Assembly: GCA_021792615.1 (NCBI GenBank)
Contig: JAJYUJ010000002.1
Coordinates: 41,495-105,494, forward strand
Source: a bacterium
Lineage (GTDB): Bacteria; JAMCPX01
DNA length: 64,000 bases
Reading direction: 5' to 3'
Below are positions 53,849 to 63,891 of the stretch, piece by piece. Position 1 is the first letter of the stretch. The number at the start of each line of letters is the position of its first letter. The position numbers and the translations under genes are program-made. A model generated the notes under the pieces. It was given only the letters and a program-made list of their open reading frames with translations, made no database searches and was not told the DNA's origin.

Positions 53849-53897
53849 TTTTGTCCCAAACGCTCTTTTAGGGTTTAGCATGCTCCGTGGGACAAAA
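53849..53897. promoter_or_regulatory. TTTTGTCCCA...TGGGACAAAA inverted repeat
   Basis: A perfect 10-bp inverted repeat with a 29-base loop lies before the gene at 53938. It may be an mRNA hairpin or an operator. The 371-base gap 53567-53937 holds the divergent promoter regions and no other gene. Confidence 0.4.
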
Positions 53898-53937
53898 TAT
53901 CTGGCTTTTTTTACGGAATAATACTATAGAGACCTGT

Positions 53938-54351
53938 ATGACAGAACAGGAACTGTGGAAAGATCTTGTGAAAGATCCTTCAAACGAGGAACAGCACCAG
54001 CGCTATGCAAACGAATGCGTGGAGTACGATCTTGAAAAACAGGCACTCCTGCGTTATCAGGGGCTCAAGGCCGCCTATCCCGCACTATCGGAAAAGTTTA
54101 TAAAACAATTAACGACAGCACTTGAGTTCAAACTCATGCCCGCTTCCGAGGCAGCAAACGGAGGCGCTGCGGACAACGGCATGTTAAGACGGTTGAACGG
54201 TTTTGTGCATTCTTTGCTGCTGACCGGCGTTCTTTCTCTGGGATACGGATACATGAAAAAATCGATGCTCGAGATAGTGATAGGCGTTATCATGATCGCC
54301 GCGTATCTCAGTTACATGGTAAGAAAGTCGTTCCGTATAGACGGGAGATAA
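53938..54351 (+). CDS. Small tail-anchored membrane protein, function unknown
   Basis: A 137-residue protein. A charged N-terminal helical part (EQELWKDLVKDPSNEEQHQRYANECVEYDLEKQALLRYQGLKAAYP) resembles TPR-like bundles. Two hydrophobic stretches at the end (VHSLLLTGVLSLGYGY and LEIVIGVIMIAAYLSYMV) would anchor it in the membrane. I do not recognise a family. The start is set at MTEQELW at 53938; the longer frame from 53887 runs through the inverted repeat and is unlikely. tRNA-Gly follows. Confidence 0.7.
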   Translation: MTEQELWKDLVKDPSNEEQHQRYANECVEYDLEKQALLRYQGLKAAYPALSEKFIKQLTTALEFKLMPASEAANGGAADNGMLRRLNGFVHSLLLTGVLSLGYGYMKKSMLEIVIGVIMIAAYLSYMVRKSFRIDGR

Positions 54352-54419
54352 TACATCCGATGAATAACGGGCATATCGTTGACATGGTATGTTTGTTCTG
54401 TTAATTTAATTCGCAGAGT

Positions 54420-54491
54420 GCGGGCGTAATTCAGTGGTAGAATGCAAGCTTCCCAAGCTTGACGTCGCCGGTTCGACCCCGGTCGCCCGCT
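54420..54491 (+). tRNA. tRNA-Gly (anticodon CCC)
   Basis: Cloverleaf with acceptor stem GCGGGCG/CGCCCGC and discriminator T, D arm TTC..GAA with loop AGTGGTA, anticodon stem CAAGC/GCTTG with loop TTCCCAA (anticodon CCC), variable ACGTC, and T arm GCCGG-TTCGACC-CCGGT. No encoded CCA. Confidence 0.95.
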
Positions 54492-54615
54492 TTCTTTTCT
54501 CAATCGTGCATTTTGCTCTTAACCTTGCCCGTGCGACTTTCGTCCCATTGAATAATCCGGTATGCCGCTTTATTTTCTCATCAGAGCCACTATGCGAACA
54601 TAAGGAGGAAAAGAC

Positions 54616-55587
54616 ATGAAAGCGATCCGTGTGCATCAGTACGGAGGTCCGGAAGTTTTGGGTTACGAAGACAGCACAATACCAGAACCGGGGCAGGGGG
54701 AGGCCCGCGTAAAGATCGAGACAAGCGGCATCAATTTTGTTGATATTTACCAGCGCCAAGGGCTGTATCCCGTTGCACTGCCGTTCACTCCGGGTCAGGA
54801 GGCAGCAGGCGTTGTAGATGCGGTTGGTCCCGGTGTTACCGGAGTGCGGACAGGCGACCGTGTTGCATATACCGCTGCGCCGGGATCCTATGCCGAATAT
54901 GCTATCGTTCCTGCATGGAGGCTTGTACCGGTTCCGGACGGCATCGGTACTCAGCAGGCAGCAGCTGTAATGCTGCAGGGCATGACGGCTCACTACCTCG
55001 CATGCAGCACGTATCCGCTCAAGGCGGGCGACACAGCGCTGGTGCATGCGGCTGCCGGAGGTGTCGGGCTGATCCTCGTTCAGATTGCAAAGCGCCGCGG
55101 TGCGCATGTCATCGGCACGGTCTCGACCGAAGAAAAGGCGCGTCTTGCCAGACAGGCCGGTGCTGATGAGGTGATCCTGTATACCAGGACCGACTGGGAA
55201 GCAGAGGTGAAACACCTGACCGGCGGGAAGGGAGTTAACGTGGTCTATGACGGGGTGGGAGTTATGACCTTTGAAAAGAGCCTGAACTGCCTGAGGCCGC
55301 GCGGGTTTATGGTGCTGTTCGGTCAGTCATCCGGTCCTGTCCCGCCGGTCGATCTGCAGATCTTCAATACCAAGGGAGGGCTTTTTCTTACGCGCCCTTC
55401 ATTGATGCAGTACACCGCAGACAGAGCAGAGCTTATGGAACGCGCAAACGATCTGTTCAACTGGATGCTGCACGGGGGGTTGACCGTACGGATCGATTCG
55501 GTATTCCCGCTGGCAAAGGCCGCAGACGCGCACCGCAAACTTGCAAGCCGGGCTACCATGGGCAAGGTGCTCCTTGCAGTCAGATAA
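54616..55587 (+). CDS. qor: NADPH:quinone oxidoreductase (zeta-crystallin/QOR family)
   Basis: Zinc-free medium-chain reductase of 323 residues. N-terminal catalytic fold ([54 protein letters not shown]) and Rossmann NADPH site ([42 protein letters not shown]). The AAAGGVG glycine motif and [14 protein letters not shown] are diagnostic of QOR. It reduces quinones or enones with NADPH. AAGGAGG precedes the ATG. It is monocistronic downstream of tRNA-Gly. Confidence 0.92.
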   Translation: MKAIRVHQYGGPEVLGYEDSTIPEPGQGEARVKIETSGINFVDIYQRQGLYPVALPFTPGQEAAGVVDAVGPGVTGVRTGDRVAYTAAPGSYAEYAIVPAWRLVPVPDGIGTQQAAAVMLQGMTAHYLACSTYPLKAGDTALVHAAAGGVGLILVQIAKRRGAHVIGTVSTEEKARLARQAGADEVILYTRTDWEAEVKHLTGGKGVNVVYDGVGVMTFEKSLNCLRPRGFMVLFGQSSGPVPPVDLQIFNTKGGLFLTRPSLMQYTADRAELMERANDLFNWMLHGGLTVRIDSVFPLAKAADAHRKLASRATMGKVLLAVR

Positions 55588-55655
55588 GACGTAGAGATAT
55601 CAGGCAGATCGCGGGATTGAGTAAATAAGTAAACCTCTTTATTGCATGTTCCGGT

Positions 55656-56786
55656 TCACAAGTTTTCCACGCCTGACCGGTTCACAAGCGACTTGAACAG
55701 CCCGATAAAATCATCTGTGACCTTGTCCCACAGGTAGGAAGCCCTGATGCGGTCACGTGCCTTTTGCCGCAGCGATTCGTGCAGCTCCTTGTTCGCAAGC
55801 AGCGTCGTCAGTATATCAACGAGGGAGTCCGCGCCCTTTTTCCCGTCGTATGCAATACCCGCATCTCCGACGACCTCAAGGCTCGACGGTATGTTATTGA
55901 TGATAACCGCGTTCCCGGCTGCAAGCGCCTCGATCAGCACGGGGTGCGTGCCCCCGACCTCCGAAGCAAGCACATAGATATAGGCGTTGCGCATAAGACA
56001 TTTGTAATCATCGCCAAAAACATAGCCGGTAAAAACAATCCTCGGATCGCCCGCTGCACTTTCTTTCAGCTCTGCCTTGTACGCGCCGGCATACGGCGCA
56101 TCGCCGACGATCACGAGCCTTTTCTCCGTAGCTATTTTTTTGTACGCTTTGATAAGCTGATGTGCGTTATTTTCCGGTACAAGCCTTCCGACATAAAGGA
56201 TAAAACCATCCGGCTCGACGCCGTATTTGCCGAGCACTTCCCGGTCACCCGGGGTGCGTTGATCAAGGTCTGTTCCATATGGGATGAATATGCTTTCTTT
56301 ATTGTATTGCTCTTTGTAATACCGCTTGACTGCCAGAGAATCCGCATTAACAACATCGGGGAAGACGGTAGCCATTCTTTCGCTTGCCCGCAAAAACCAC
56401 CGTGCAAACCATCCCCATTTTTTTCTTTCCCAGTCGGCCCCGTCGACATTCAGCACCACCTTTGTCCCGGCAAGCCTGAGGAGGAACGAAGGCAGGCTGT
56501 TACCGACACCGCATATATAAACGATATCGTATCCTTTGAATATACCATGGAGAACGGAAAGGAAGGTATGCGTTATGGTATCGAGGTGTTTTGTCGGTAT
56601 GGTCGGCAGACGTACAAGCTTCACGCCCCTGTACAAGGGTTCTCTGTACTTCACATGCGTTGTACGGTTGTAAACCGTAACGTCGTGTCCTTTGCTTGCA
56701 AGCCGAATCGATAAGCCCTCGACAAATGTTTCAAAACCGCTGTAGCTTGCGGGGATGCCCCGTATGCCCATAAATGCTATCTTCAT
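55656..56786 (-). CDS. GT4 glycosyltransferase with DUF1972 (rhamnosyltransferase-like)
   Basis: Retaining glycosyltransferase of 376 residues. The N-terminal half (MKIAFMGIRGIPASYSGFETFVEGL) is the DUF1972 domain found in rhamnosyl- and similar transferases, with TIPTKHLDTITHTFLSVLHG. The C-terminal GT4 half has FILYVGRLVPENNAHQLIKAY and the E-x7-E region SEVGGTHPVLIEALAAGNAVI, which binds the nucleotide sugar. It adds a sugar to a surface polysaccharide or cell-wall intermediate. It stands alone, with no other polysaccharide genes in the window. Convergent with qor. Confidence 0.9.
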   Translation of the reverse strand: MKIAFMGIRGIPASYSGFETFVEGLSIRLASKGHDVTVYNRTTHVKYREPLYRGVKLVRLPTIPTKHLDTITHTFLSVLHGIFKGYDIVYICGVGNSLPSFLLRLAGTKVVLNVDGADWERKKWGWFARWFLRASERMATVFPDVVNADSLAVKRYYKEQYNKESIFIPYGTDLDQRTPGDREVLGKYGVEPDGFILYVGRLVPENNAHQLIKAYKKIATEKRLVIVGDAPYAGAYKAELKESAAGDPRIVFTGYVFGDDYKCLMRNAYIYVLASEVGGTHPVLIEALAAGNAVIINNIPSSLEVVGDAGIAYDGKKGADSLVDILTTLLANKELHESLRQKARDRIRASYLWDKVTDDFIGLFKSLVNRSGVENL

Positions 56787-56984
56787 GCCTTCTTATTAAT
56801 CACAAACTGCATATTCTTTACAAGATAATATGGCGTTTTGCTTCTGTTGACTAACAATAAAGAGGATATAACCTTAAAATAGGAAAGAAGGGAACGGCCG
56901 AAAAACGAAAACGGCAGAAGGCACAGTGGTTGAGGGTTAAAACGGCTTTGATTTATCGAAACTATTTCTATGACGGTGAATACA

Positions 56985-57401
56985 ATGATAAAAAAAGCTG
57001 CGGCAACAATTTTATTTTCATCTTTATTGGCAATAACATCCTGCATCAATCTTACGGTGTCTCAAACCAAGGAATACGATACGATGATGAACAAAGCGAA
57101 ATCATCTCTCAACATGTTCAGCGGGAATTATGCGGATATTATTTCAAAACACCTCGGCGAATTCGGGTTATCGGATACAGCCAAAGGCAGAGCGATGCCG
57201 GACTATCTCGATATTTTAAAAAAATACCGTTTTGAGGTAAACCCGCACGGTAACTACTATGACTTCAAGATTATAGACAACAGGGAATGGCGTCTGTTCG
57301 ATTATACCTGCACACTCGAGCTCGGCAGCACGGTATTCATGACGCCGGGCAGGTTCAATCTGAACGAAGTAGGTTTATTCGATAAATGCGTTCGTCATTA
57401 A
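56985..57401 (+). CDS. Small lipoprotein, function unknown
   Basis: A 138-residue exported protein. The signal peptide ends in the lipobox AITSC, so Cys is lipidated after cleavage. The mature part (TKEYDTMMNKAKSSLNMFSGNYADIISKHLGEFGLSDTAKGRAMPDYLDILKKYRFEVN) has no family I know. Start ATG 56985 is six bases after GGTGA; an earlier ATG at 56970 is also in frame. It is convergent with clpB, with 9 bases between stops. Confidence 0.7.
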   Translation: MIKKAAATILFSSLLAITSCINLTVSQTKEYDTMMNKAKSSLNMFSGNYADIISKHLGEFGLSDTAKGRAMPDYLDILKKYRFEVNPHGNYYDFKIIDNREWRLFDYTCTLELGSTVFMTPGRFNLNEVGLFDKCVRH

Positions 57402-57410
57402 CCGTGCCTT

Positions 57411-60071
57411 TTATTCCTGCTTGAATGTCAGATGGGTTTGTTCGCCGGATGTTGCTGCGGCAGGCTCCTCTCCCTTTTTACCACGGCTTACGCCAATCTT
57501 TACAGCCTTGCCCGGCATAATCTCTCCCGATACGATTGCCTTTGCAAGCGGCGTCTCTATCTCCCTGCTGATTGACCTTTTCAGCGGCCGTGCACCATAG
57601 ACGGGATCATAGCCGGATTCCGCAAGGTACTTTTTGGCTGCATCGGTCAGTTCGATGGTAATGTTCCTGTCTTTCAACCGGTCGACAAGCCTGCGCACCT
57701 GTATGTCCACGATCTTAATCAGCTCTTCCTGGGTCAGCGCATGGAACACGACGACCTCATCAACCCTGTTCAGGAATTCAGGCCGGAAATTGTTTTTCAA
57801 TTCATCGAGTACCCGCTGTTTCATGCGGTCGTAGGACTGCCCGCGCTCATTGAGATACTCGAGGATATACGTACTTCCGATGTTCGATGTCATGACGATA
57901 ATCGTGTTCTTGAAATCAACGGTCCTGCCCTGTCCGTCGGTAAGCCTGCCGTCGTCCAGAATCTGGAGCAGGGTATTGAACACATCGTTATGCGCTTTTT
58001 CTATCTCGTCGAACAGGATAACGCTGAACGGTTTGCGCCGCACAGCCTCGGTAAGCTGGCCGCCCTCCTCATATCCCACATAGCCCGGTGGAGCACCGAT
58101 GAGCCTTGCAACGGTATGTTTCTCCATATACTCGGACATATCGAGCCGTATCATGTTGCTCTCGTTATCGAACAGGGCTTCTGCAATGGCACGCGCAAGC
58201 TCGGTTTTGCCCACGCCCGTCGGACCAAGGAATATAAAACTGCCGATCGGCCTGTTGGGATCTTTTATACCCGAACGCGCACGGATGATCGCATCGGTAA
58301 CCACGGTCACCGCCTCGTTCTGTCCGACTACACGCTTGTGAAGGATTTCGTCAAGATGAATAAGCTTCTGGGACTCGCCCTCCATCAGCTTTGAAACGGG
58401 TATGCCGGTCCAGCGGCTTACGACCTGTGCGATGTCTTCATCGTCAACCTCTTCTTTCAGCAGTCTGTTGCCGCCTTCTTCCATCTTTTTGCCGAGCTTC
58501 GCATACTCTTTTTCAAGACCGGGTAATTTACCGTACTTCAATTCGGCGACCTTATTGAGGTCGTACGCACGTTCGGTTTTTTCTATATCGATCTTTATCT
58601 TCTCAATTTCTTCCCGGATCTTTCTTACTTCACTTATGGAGGATTTTTCGGTCTGCCACCGTGCTTTCAGCACATCCCCCTTTGATTTGAGCTCGGACAA
58701 CTCCCTTTCAAGCTTTGCAAGCCTTTCTTTCGATGCGGGGTCAACCTCTTTCTTTAATGCCTGCCGTTCGATCTCAAGCTGCAATATTTTTCTCGTTATC
58801 TCATCCAGTTCAACGGGCATGCTGTCAATTTCTGTCCTTAATTTAGCTGCTGCCTCATCGACAAGGTCTATCGCTTTATCGGGCAGGAACCTGTCGGATA
58901 TATACCTGTTGCTCAGGACCGCTGCAGCTACCAGTGCAGAATCCTTGATCCTGACACCGTGGTGCAATTCATAACGTTCTTTAAGCCCCCTGAGGATCGA
59001 AACCGTATCTTCCACGGTCGGTTGATCGACCATGACCGGCTGGAACCTCCGCTCGAGTGCAGCGTCCTTTTCAATGTGTTTTTTGTACTCGTTGAGCGTC
59101 GTTGCACCGATGCAGTGAAGCTCTCCCCGGGCAAGCATGGGTTTCAGGAGATTGCTCGCATCCATTGCTCCCTCTGCAGCACCCGCCCCTACGACCGTGT
59201 GCAGTTCGTCAATGAACAAGAGTACTTCGCCCCTGGATTCCAGGATCTCTTTCAGTACCGCCTTCAATCGTTCCTCAAACTCGCCCCTGTATTTCGCACC
59301 CGCAACCAGTGCACCCATGTCAAGGGCCACAAGCTTTTTATTTTTCAGGCTCTCCGGTACATCGCCCTTGATGATCCTCTGTGCCAGGCCTTCAACGATT
59401 GCCGTTTTTCCTACACCGGGCTCACCGATAAGAACAGGGTTGTTTTTTGTCCTGCGGGAAAGGATCTGGACTGTCCTGCGGATCTCTTCGTCCCTCCCGA
59501 TCACAGGGTCCAGCTTGTCCTGTGCAGCGGCTTTTGTAAGGTCCCTTCCGTATTTTTCCAGCGCTTCGTACGTGGATTCGGGTGTCTGCGATGTTACCCG
59601 CTGTCCGCCCCGAATGGCTGCAAGGGCTTTCATGACCCCGTCTTTTTTTATCCCGTGATCAAGCAATATCCTGCCGAGCGCCCCGGAGCTTCCTTCGCCA
59701 AGCATGGCCAGTAAAATGTGCTCCACGCTGATGAACTCGTCCTTCATATTCTGCGCTTCCTGAGAAGCCCGATCCAGGGTACTGTTCAGCCGCGAAGTAA
59801 TGTAGAGTTGATCGACGGCACCGGCCGGGCCCGAGACCTTCGGAAGTCCGGCAAGGTGCCGTTCCACAGCTTCGCGGATGCCTGCTGGATCCACATTCGA
59901 TTCAGCCGCAGCAATCTTTTCCAGCAGATGGGGAATAAGCCCGTCTTCCTGATTGAGCAGGGCGAGCATGAGATGTTCGTTGTCAACCTGCTGGTGCTTA
60001 TACCGTGCGGCTATACTCTGCGCATCCATAAGCGCCTGCTGCGCCTTTTGTGTAAATCTATTTATATCCAT
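57411..60071 (-). CDS. clpB: ATP-dependent chaperone ClpB
   Basis: Hsp100 disaggregase, 886 residues. N-terminal Clp-N repeats are followed by two AAA+ modules: NBD1 with [18 protein letters not shown] and [22 protein letters not shown], and NBD2 with [33 protein letters not shown] and [16 protein letters not shown]. The coiled M-domain between them (about 400-530, [26 protein letters not shown]) marks ClpB rather than ClpA. With DnaK it dissolves protein aggregates. It overlaps no other gene. I looked for a CIRCE or sigma-32 element in the 365 bases upstream and saw none. Confidence 0.97.
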   Translation of the reverse strand: MDINRFTQKAQQALMDAQSIAARYKHQQVDNEHLMLALLNQEDGLIPHLLEKIAAAESNVDPAGIREAVERHLAGLPKVSGPAGAVDQLYITSRLNSTLDRASQEAQNMKDEFISVEHILLAMLGEGSSGALGRILLDHGIKKDGVMKALAAIRGGQRVTSQTPESTYEALEKYGRDLTKAAAQDKLDPVIGRDEEIRRTVQILSRRTKNNPVLIGEPGVGKTAIVEGLAQRIIKGDVPESLKNKKLVALDMGALVAGAKYRGEFEERLKAVLKEILESRGEVLLFIDELHTVVGAGAAEGAMDASNLLKPMLARGELHCIGATTLNEYKKHIEKDAALERRFQPVMVDQPTVEDTVSILRGLKERYELHHGVRIKDSALVAAAVLSNRYISDRFLPDKAIDLVDEAAAKLRTEIDSMPVELDEITRKILQLEIERQALKKEVDPASKERLAKLERELSELKSKGDVLKARWQTEKSSISEVRKIREEIEKIKIDIEKTERAYDLNKVAELKYGKLPGLEKEYAKLGKKMEEGGNRLLKEEVDDEDIAQVVSRWTGIPVSKLMEGESQKLIHLDEILHKRVVGQNEAVTVVTDAIIRARSGIKDPNRPIGSFIFLGPTGVGKTELARAIAEALFDNESNMIRLDMSEYMEKHTVARLIGAPPGYVGYEEGGQLTEAVRRKPFSVILFDEIEKAHNDVFNTLLQILDDGRLTDGQGRTVDFKNTIIVMTSNIGSTYILEYLNERGQSYDRMKQRVLDELKNNFRPEFLNRVDEVVVFHALTQEELIKIVDIQVRRLVDRLKDRNITIELTDAAKKYLAESGYDPVYGARPLKRSISREIETPLAKAIVSGEIMPGKAVKIGVSRGKKGEEPAAATSGEQTHLTFKQE

Positions 60072-60436
60072 AATACCTCCTTGTATGAGCAGGAAGGAGA
60101 GCAGTCATTGCCATCCTTCCGATTAAAAACTCTATAAATAATAATCATGATTTTACGAAATTTGAAGAGCTTACGCTCTCTTCCCCTGCTGTCCTTCCGG
60201 GAATGTCGCCGAGCAATCCCCAGTTGCAAAGGATAAGATAGTAAAAAAGCTGTGCGTGGCACGATCACATGCCCAAAAGCAATTAATATTGACAATCTTA
60301 GTTTGTTGTGATGTCATAAAATCAATTAGAAAAGCGAAGCTGACTCCATTTACCTCCGAAAGCAGATTGTTTTATGCTTAAAGTCCAATAAGGGCTATGA
60401 ATATAAATACTTAAATAATAATGAAGGAGGGCTTCT
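60072..60436. other. Divergent intergenic region, no gene recognised
   Basis: 365 bases between clpB (minus) and the exported peptidase gene (plus). It contains the clpB Shine-Dalgarno and two imperfect C/G-rich palindromic strings near 60180-60235. A TTGACA at about 60289 lacks a good -10. Base composition becomes AT-rich toward the plus-strand gene. Confidence 0.5.
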
Positions 60437-61855
60437 ATGCGGAACATTATTCTTAAACGAATATTTCTGCTATTTTTCTTTGAATGTTTGTTTTTGTTTC
60501 ATGCGTCTTTGTCATTTGCACAGAGTCCAATTGTTGGCGATATACGTTCAGGAATTGTGCAGGCCCCCATAGGTCCATTTAAAAGCCTTGCGGATGCAAA
60601 AAAGTATGTAGAGAATCATGGTATTCTGTTAGTCGAAAATTCATCACAATTATATGAGAACACTCCTCTTGTCAGCCCGGGTATTGTAGCTTTACAACCT
60701 AACACTACAGCGCCTGCTGCTCCAGATCCTCCCGCATGCTGCTCCGGCTTGCAGTTAAATAATTCTCATACACAAATGGCTTTAGGTGTTCCTTATTCAG
60801 CAGATGGGTTAGATACTGTAAAAGAAGTAGGTTATGTTGAATATTTAGGAACTCCAGGACAACCAGGATATGAGGGGGCTCATCCATATAATGCAGTATG
60901 GACACCCAATTATACAATAGGACAGCAAAATACCTTTGGAGTCTTTGATTACTGGTACGAGTCATCAATTAAAGCAATCAATTCGAACCATATAGTAGCC
61001 TTTTATGCCACGATAGATTCCCAATCTGGTTATTATCCGCCCTTGTTTTTTACGGTCATAACTGAATCGCCAGGTATCTATACGGCCGAATGGTGGTGGG
61101 TATGGTATGTATATTTTAACGGTGGTTATGTTAATGGTGATAATGGTCCTACTGAAATCACATATTACATGCTTGCTAATGGATGCAGTACCAATGACGT
61201 GGATATTGACAGGGATGGATGGGCGGTATGCGACGGGGATTGCAATGATTATGATCCTTCAATACATCCGGGGGCATCGAGTGTTGGAGAGATATGTACA
61301 GGGATAGACTATAATTGCGATGGAATTATCGGTGAGAATACCTCTCTGAATGTGCCCTTCCTTGATCAAGGAGATCCTCAGTGGGCAAGTAATACCTATA
61401 ATTCTCTGAGTTGTTCTGATCCTAAGAAGTGTGATATTGGTGCACAGGGGTGTGCACTCTCATCATTTAATATGGTCTGGAATTATTATTTCCCGTATTA
61501 TTCACAAATGCCGGATACACTTAATCGTATATTAAATGGAGCACCTGGAGGATATGATAGTCGAGGAAGAATTAATTGGGGTGTTGGATGTGATTATGCC
61601 AGTGGTCAGCAACAGAATATGTGCACTGAACAAACAGTTCCATATGACCCATCAGTAATAGATAGCGAGTTATGTGCAGGCCATCCTGTTATAGTGGAAG
61701 TCCCGGGTCATCCGTCTCACTTTGTTGTAATAACAGGTAAAGATAGTCAAGGAAACTATGTTATGAATAATCCAGGGAATAGGTCGGAGGGGAATTTTTC
61801 AGGAACCTACCCCAATGGAGGCACAAGCATGAGAATTATTACACCTATTCAGTGA
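60437..61855 (+). CDS. Exported C39-like cysteine peptidase with MopE-type metal motif
   Basis: A 472-residue exported protein with a signal peptide ending LSFA. Residues about 260-303 are a Ca/Cu-binding 'putative metal-binding' repeat of the MopE type: DIDRDGWAVCDGDCNDYDPSIHPGA, then EICTGIDYNCDG. The C-terminal domain (about 310-472) is C39-like: VPFLDQGDPQWA, GCALSSFNMVWNYY with Cys339, SHFVVITG with His428 and MNNPG. The middle has many aromatic residues. This would be a surface-associated peptidase or binding protein. The next gene overlaps its stop by four bases if a GTG is used, so the pair is linked. Codon and base composition is AT-richer than most neighbours. Confidence 0.75.
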   Translation: MRNIILKRIFLLFFFECLFLFHASLSFAQSPIVGDIRSGIVQAPIGPFKSLADAKKYVENHGILLVENSSQLYENTPLVSPGIVALQPNTTAPAAPDPPACCSGLQLNNSHTQMALGVPYSADGLDTVKEVGYVEYLGTPGQPGYEGAHPYNAVWTPNYTIGQQNTFGVFDYWYESSIKAINSNHIVAFYATIDSQSGYYPPLFFTVITESPGIYTAEWWWVWYVYFNGGYVNGDNGPTEITYYMLANGCSTNDVDIDRDGWAVCDGDCNDYDPSIHPGASSVGEICTGIDYNCDGIIGENTSLNVPFLDQGDPQWASNTYNSLSCSDPKKCDIGAQGCALSSFNMVWNYYFPYYSQMPDTLNRILNGAPGGYDSRGRINWGVGCDYASGQQQNMCTEQTVPYDPSVIDSELCAGHPVIVEVPGHPSHFVVITGKDSQGNYVMNNPGNRSEGNFSGTYPNGGTSMRIITPIQ

Positions 61856-61866
61856 AGGGAGGCACT

Positions 61867-63891
61867 ATGAAAAAGATGATAATATTGCTTACAATACTGT
61901 ATCCTACAATTGTTTATTCTCAAAACTATGTTACATTGAATATAGATGTGGGAAGTTCTGTTAAAGGAACATATACTTCCGTATATCCATTACTAATGGC
62001 ACCCGATGGCAAAGAATGTGGATATGATCTTAATAGACCTTATACATATTTCGAAAATAAGGCTGTGGGGGGTACTTTAAATCCTAATATGTCCGAAATC
62101 CCAAGTTGCAGTGGTGGTGAGGATACTATAGGTGATAATGAAGATCCAACAGATCAATATGTGATAGATAGTGCGTATATAGAGGCGCATTATCTTACAA
62201 CAGGCACGTATATACTTACACTGTTTGCAAGCCCGGTATCGCAATCTACTGGTTACTTGATTGAAGGAACCATATTAAAAAATGGCATGGATATTGTATT
62301 GCCAAACATACAAGGCTATATTGGCCCCGGTGGTGTTGACACCTATACTTTTACCTATTATCCCACCATGACAACGCCCCCAGTGCTCATAAAACAGGTA
62401 AGCTCCTACACTGTCCTTAGTACTATTCAAGGTGCTTTTGGAGCAGGATGCATAAAAACAAGCGCTGTAGAGAATGACCTTACAAATATAATCAACCAGG
62501 CACAAACAGATCAGGATGCTAATGATACACCTGGTGCAATAGCTATTATGGAAAGCTATATAAGCACGGTAAATGTCGGAAAATCTCAGGGTACTATAGG
62601 TAGTCCATGCAGCGCTATACTGGTTTCAGATGCACAATCTCTTGAGCAGTCTCTCCAACAAGGTTACGTTCCTCCTCCCCCCCCGCCAAAGTTGACACTG
62701 ATGCCGGCAAAGACAACATTACCGCTTGGTGCGTATTATACCATGACTGCAACACTTACCCAGGGAGATACACCTTTGTCAGGCTCCTTCATTACTGTTG
62801 GTGTAATTTCAGGCCCCAATCAGGGGCTTGTATTGCAAGGAGATCGGACCGATTCGAGCGGGCAGACAACACTGCGTTATACAAGCAAGATAACAGGTAC
62901 TGATTATCTTGTGGCATACGCAATGGCTGGGAGATTGAGCAGGTATAAGCCAGCAGGGAAGGGAGTAAAACTTGCGCTGAACATGTTGGCACAGCCGGAC
63001 ATTCCTCTTGCGCTGGTGGGGCAGCCAGGGAGTCAAATTATTGCATCTGTGCCTGTTCAGGTAACGTGGTCTGGCGGTCCTGACCTTGCAGTGGATTATT
63101 TTTATCCCCAGTTTATCAGGGCAAAGGCAGGTGACACAATTACCCTTGAGGATATAACGGGGAATTATGGAAATGTCCCAGCAGGCCCCTCTATCACCAG
63201 ATACTATATTACTCAAGGTCTGGAGATAAGTCCTGCAACGGACCAATCCCTTGGACAAAGGCCTATACCAACACTCGCTCCTCAGCAAACGAGTAAAGGG
63301 GGGCTCGAGGTAACATTGCCCACCAACCTCACAGATACTACTTATCATTTGTATGCGTGTGCTAATGCAGATAACCGGATAATTGAGACTAATTATGCGA
63401 ACAACTGTCAAAGGAACAGACTGGTTGGATATTTCGTACCCGCACCCGGATCTGTAGCTATGCAGAGTATTGCAACGTATTGCCGCAATGCAAAGGCAAA
63501 GGTAATAATAACAGGGCGTAAGAATAAGAGGGTAGCCACAGTAACCATTATTGGCGTCAATGCGCCGACCGTAATTATATATGTCACCAGGCTCAGACAT
63601 GGAAAACCCACCAAAATAGAAGGGTCTTATGTTTCTGGCGTAGGAACGTCGACAGTGCAGATCAAGCTTAAGAATAGAGATCAATGCAGAGAGGAGAAAG
63701 ACTGTGACTACATTATAGGATATTTCAGGAATGATTCTCAGGGTGGAATATGTGGTGGCACTGTTACGGTTAACCTCTGCATAAAAAAGCACGAAAGGGA
63801 ACATGAAGACAAAGACAGAGACCGTAAAGAGAAACATCAACATCCGGAAGATCGGGAACATCACGAATCATCGGATCATGAGAGCGATTAA
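61867..63891 (+). CDS. Large exported multi-domain protein with CARDB domain and charged tail
   Basis: A 674-residue secreted protein, signal peptide MKKMIILLTILYPTIVYS. The middle (TLMPAKTTLPLGAYYTMTATLTQGDTPLSGSFITVGV, SGQTTLRYTSKITGTDYLVAY) is an invasin/Big-like Ig domain. A CARDB domain follows (PDLAVDYFYPQFIRAKAGDTITLEDITGNYGNVPAGPSITRYYI..IIETNYANNC). The last 35 residues are almost only Lys, Glu, Asp, His and Arg (REHEDKDRDRKEKHQHPEDR and on), a possible metal- or surface-binding tail. ATG 61867 is chosen, with GGGAGG seven bases upstream. It is paired with the C39-like gene. Confidence 0.72.
   Translation: MKKMIILLTILYPTIVYSQNYVTLNIDVGSSVKGTYTSVYPLLMAPDGKECGYDLNRPYTYFENKAVGGTLNPNMSEIPSCSGGEDTIGDNEDPTDQYVIDSAYIEAHYLTTGTYILTLFASPVSQSTGYLIEGTILKNGMDIVLPNIQGYIGPGGVDTYTFTYYPTMTTPPVLIKQVSSYTVLSTIQGAFGAGCIKTSAVENDLTNIINQAQTDQDANDTPGAIAIMESYISTVNVGKSQGTIGSPCSAILVSDAQSLEQSLQQGYVPPPPPPKLTLMPAKTTLPLGAYYTMTATLTQGDTPLSGSFITVGVISGPNQGLVLQGDRTDSSGQTTLRYTSKITGTDYLVAYAMAGRLSRYKPAGKGVKLALNMLAQPDIPLALVGQPGSQIIASVPVQVTWSGGPDLAVDYFYPQFIRAKAGDTITLEDITGNYGNVPAGPSITRYYITQGLEISPATDQSLGQRPIPTLAPQQTSKGGLEVTLPTNLTDTTYHLYACANADNRIIETNYANNCQRNRLVGYFVPAPGSVAMQSIATYCRNAKAKVIITGRKNKRVATVTIIGVNAPTVIIYVTRLRHGKPTKIEGSYVSGVGTSTVQIKLKNRDQCREEKDCDYIIGYFRNDSQGGICGGTVTVNLCIKKHEREHEDKDRDRKEKHQHPEDREHHESSDHESD

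Noticed and set aside
56783..57049. 88-residue minus-strand ORF between the glycosyltransferase and lipoprotein genes
   Set aside because: Hydrophobic but without start signals or family, overlapping the real lipoprotein start on the other strand.
57741..59714. Long plus-strand ORFs opposite clpB
   Set aside because: Antisense shadows of a highly conserved gene; no family signature.
60072..60436. CIRCE or sigma-32 promoter upstream of clpB
   Set aside because: No TTAGCACTC-N9-GAGTGCTAA and no CTTGAAA/CCCCAT pair was found in this gap.
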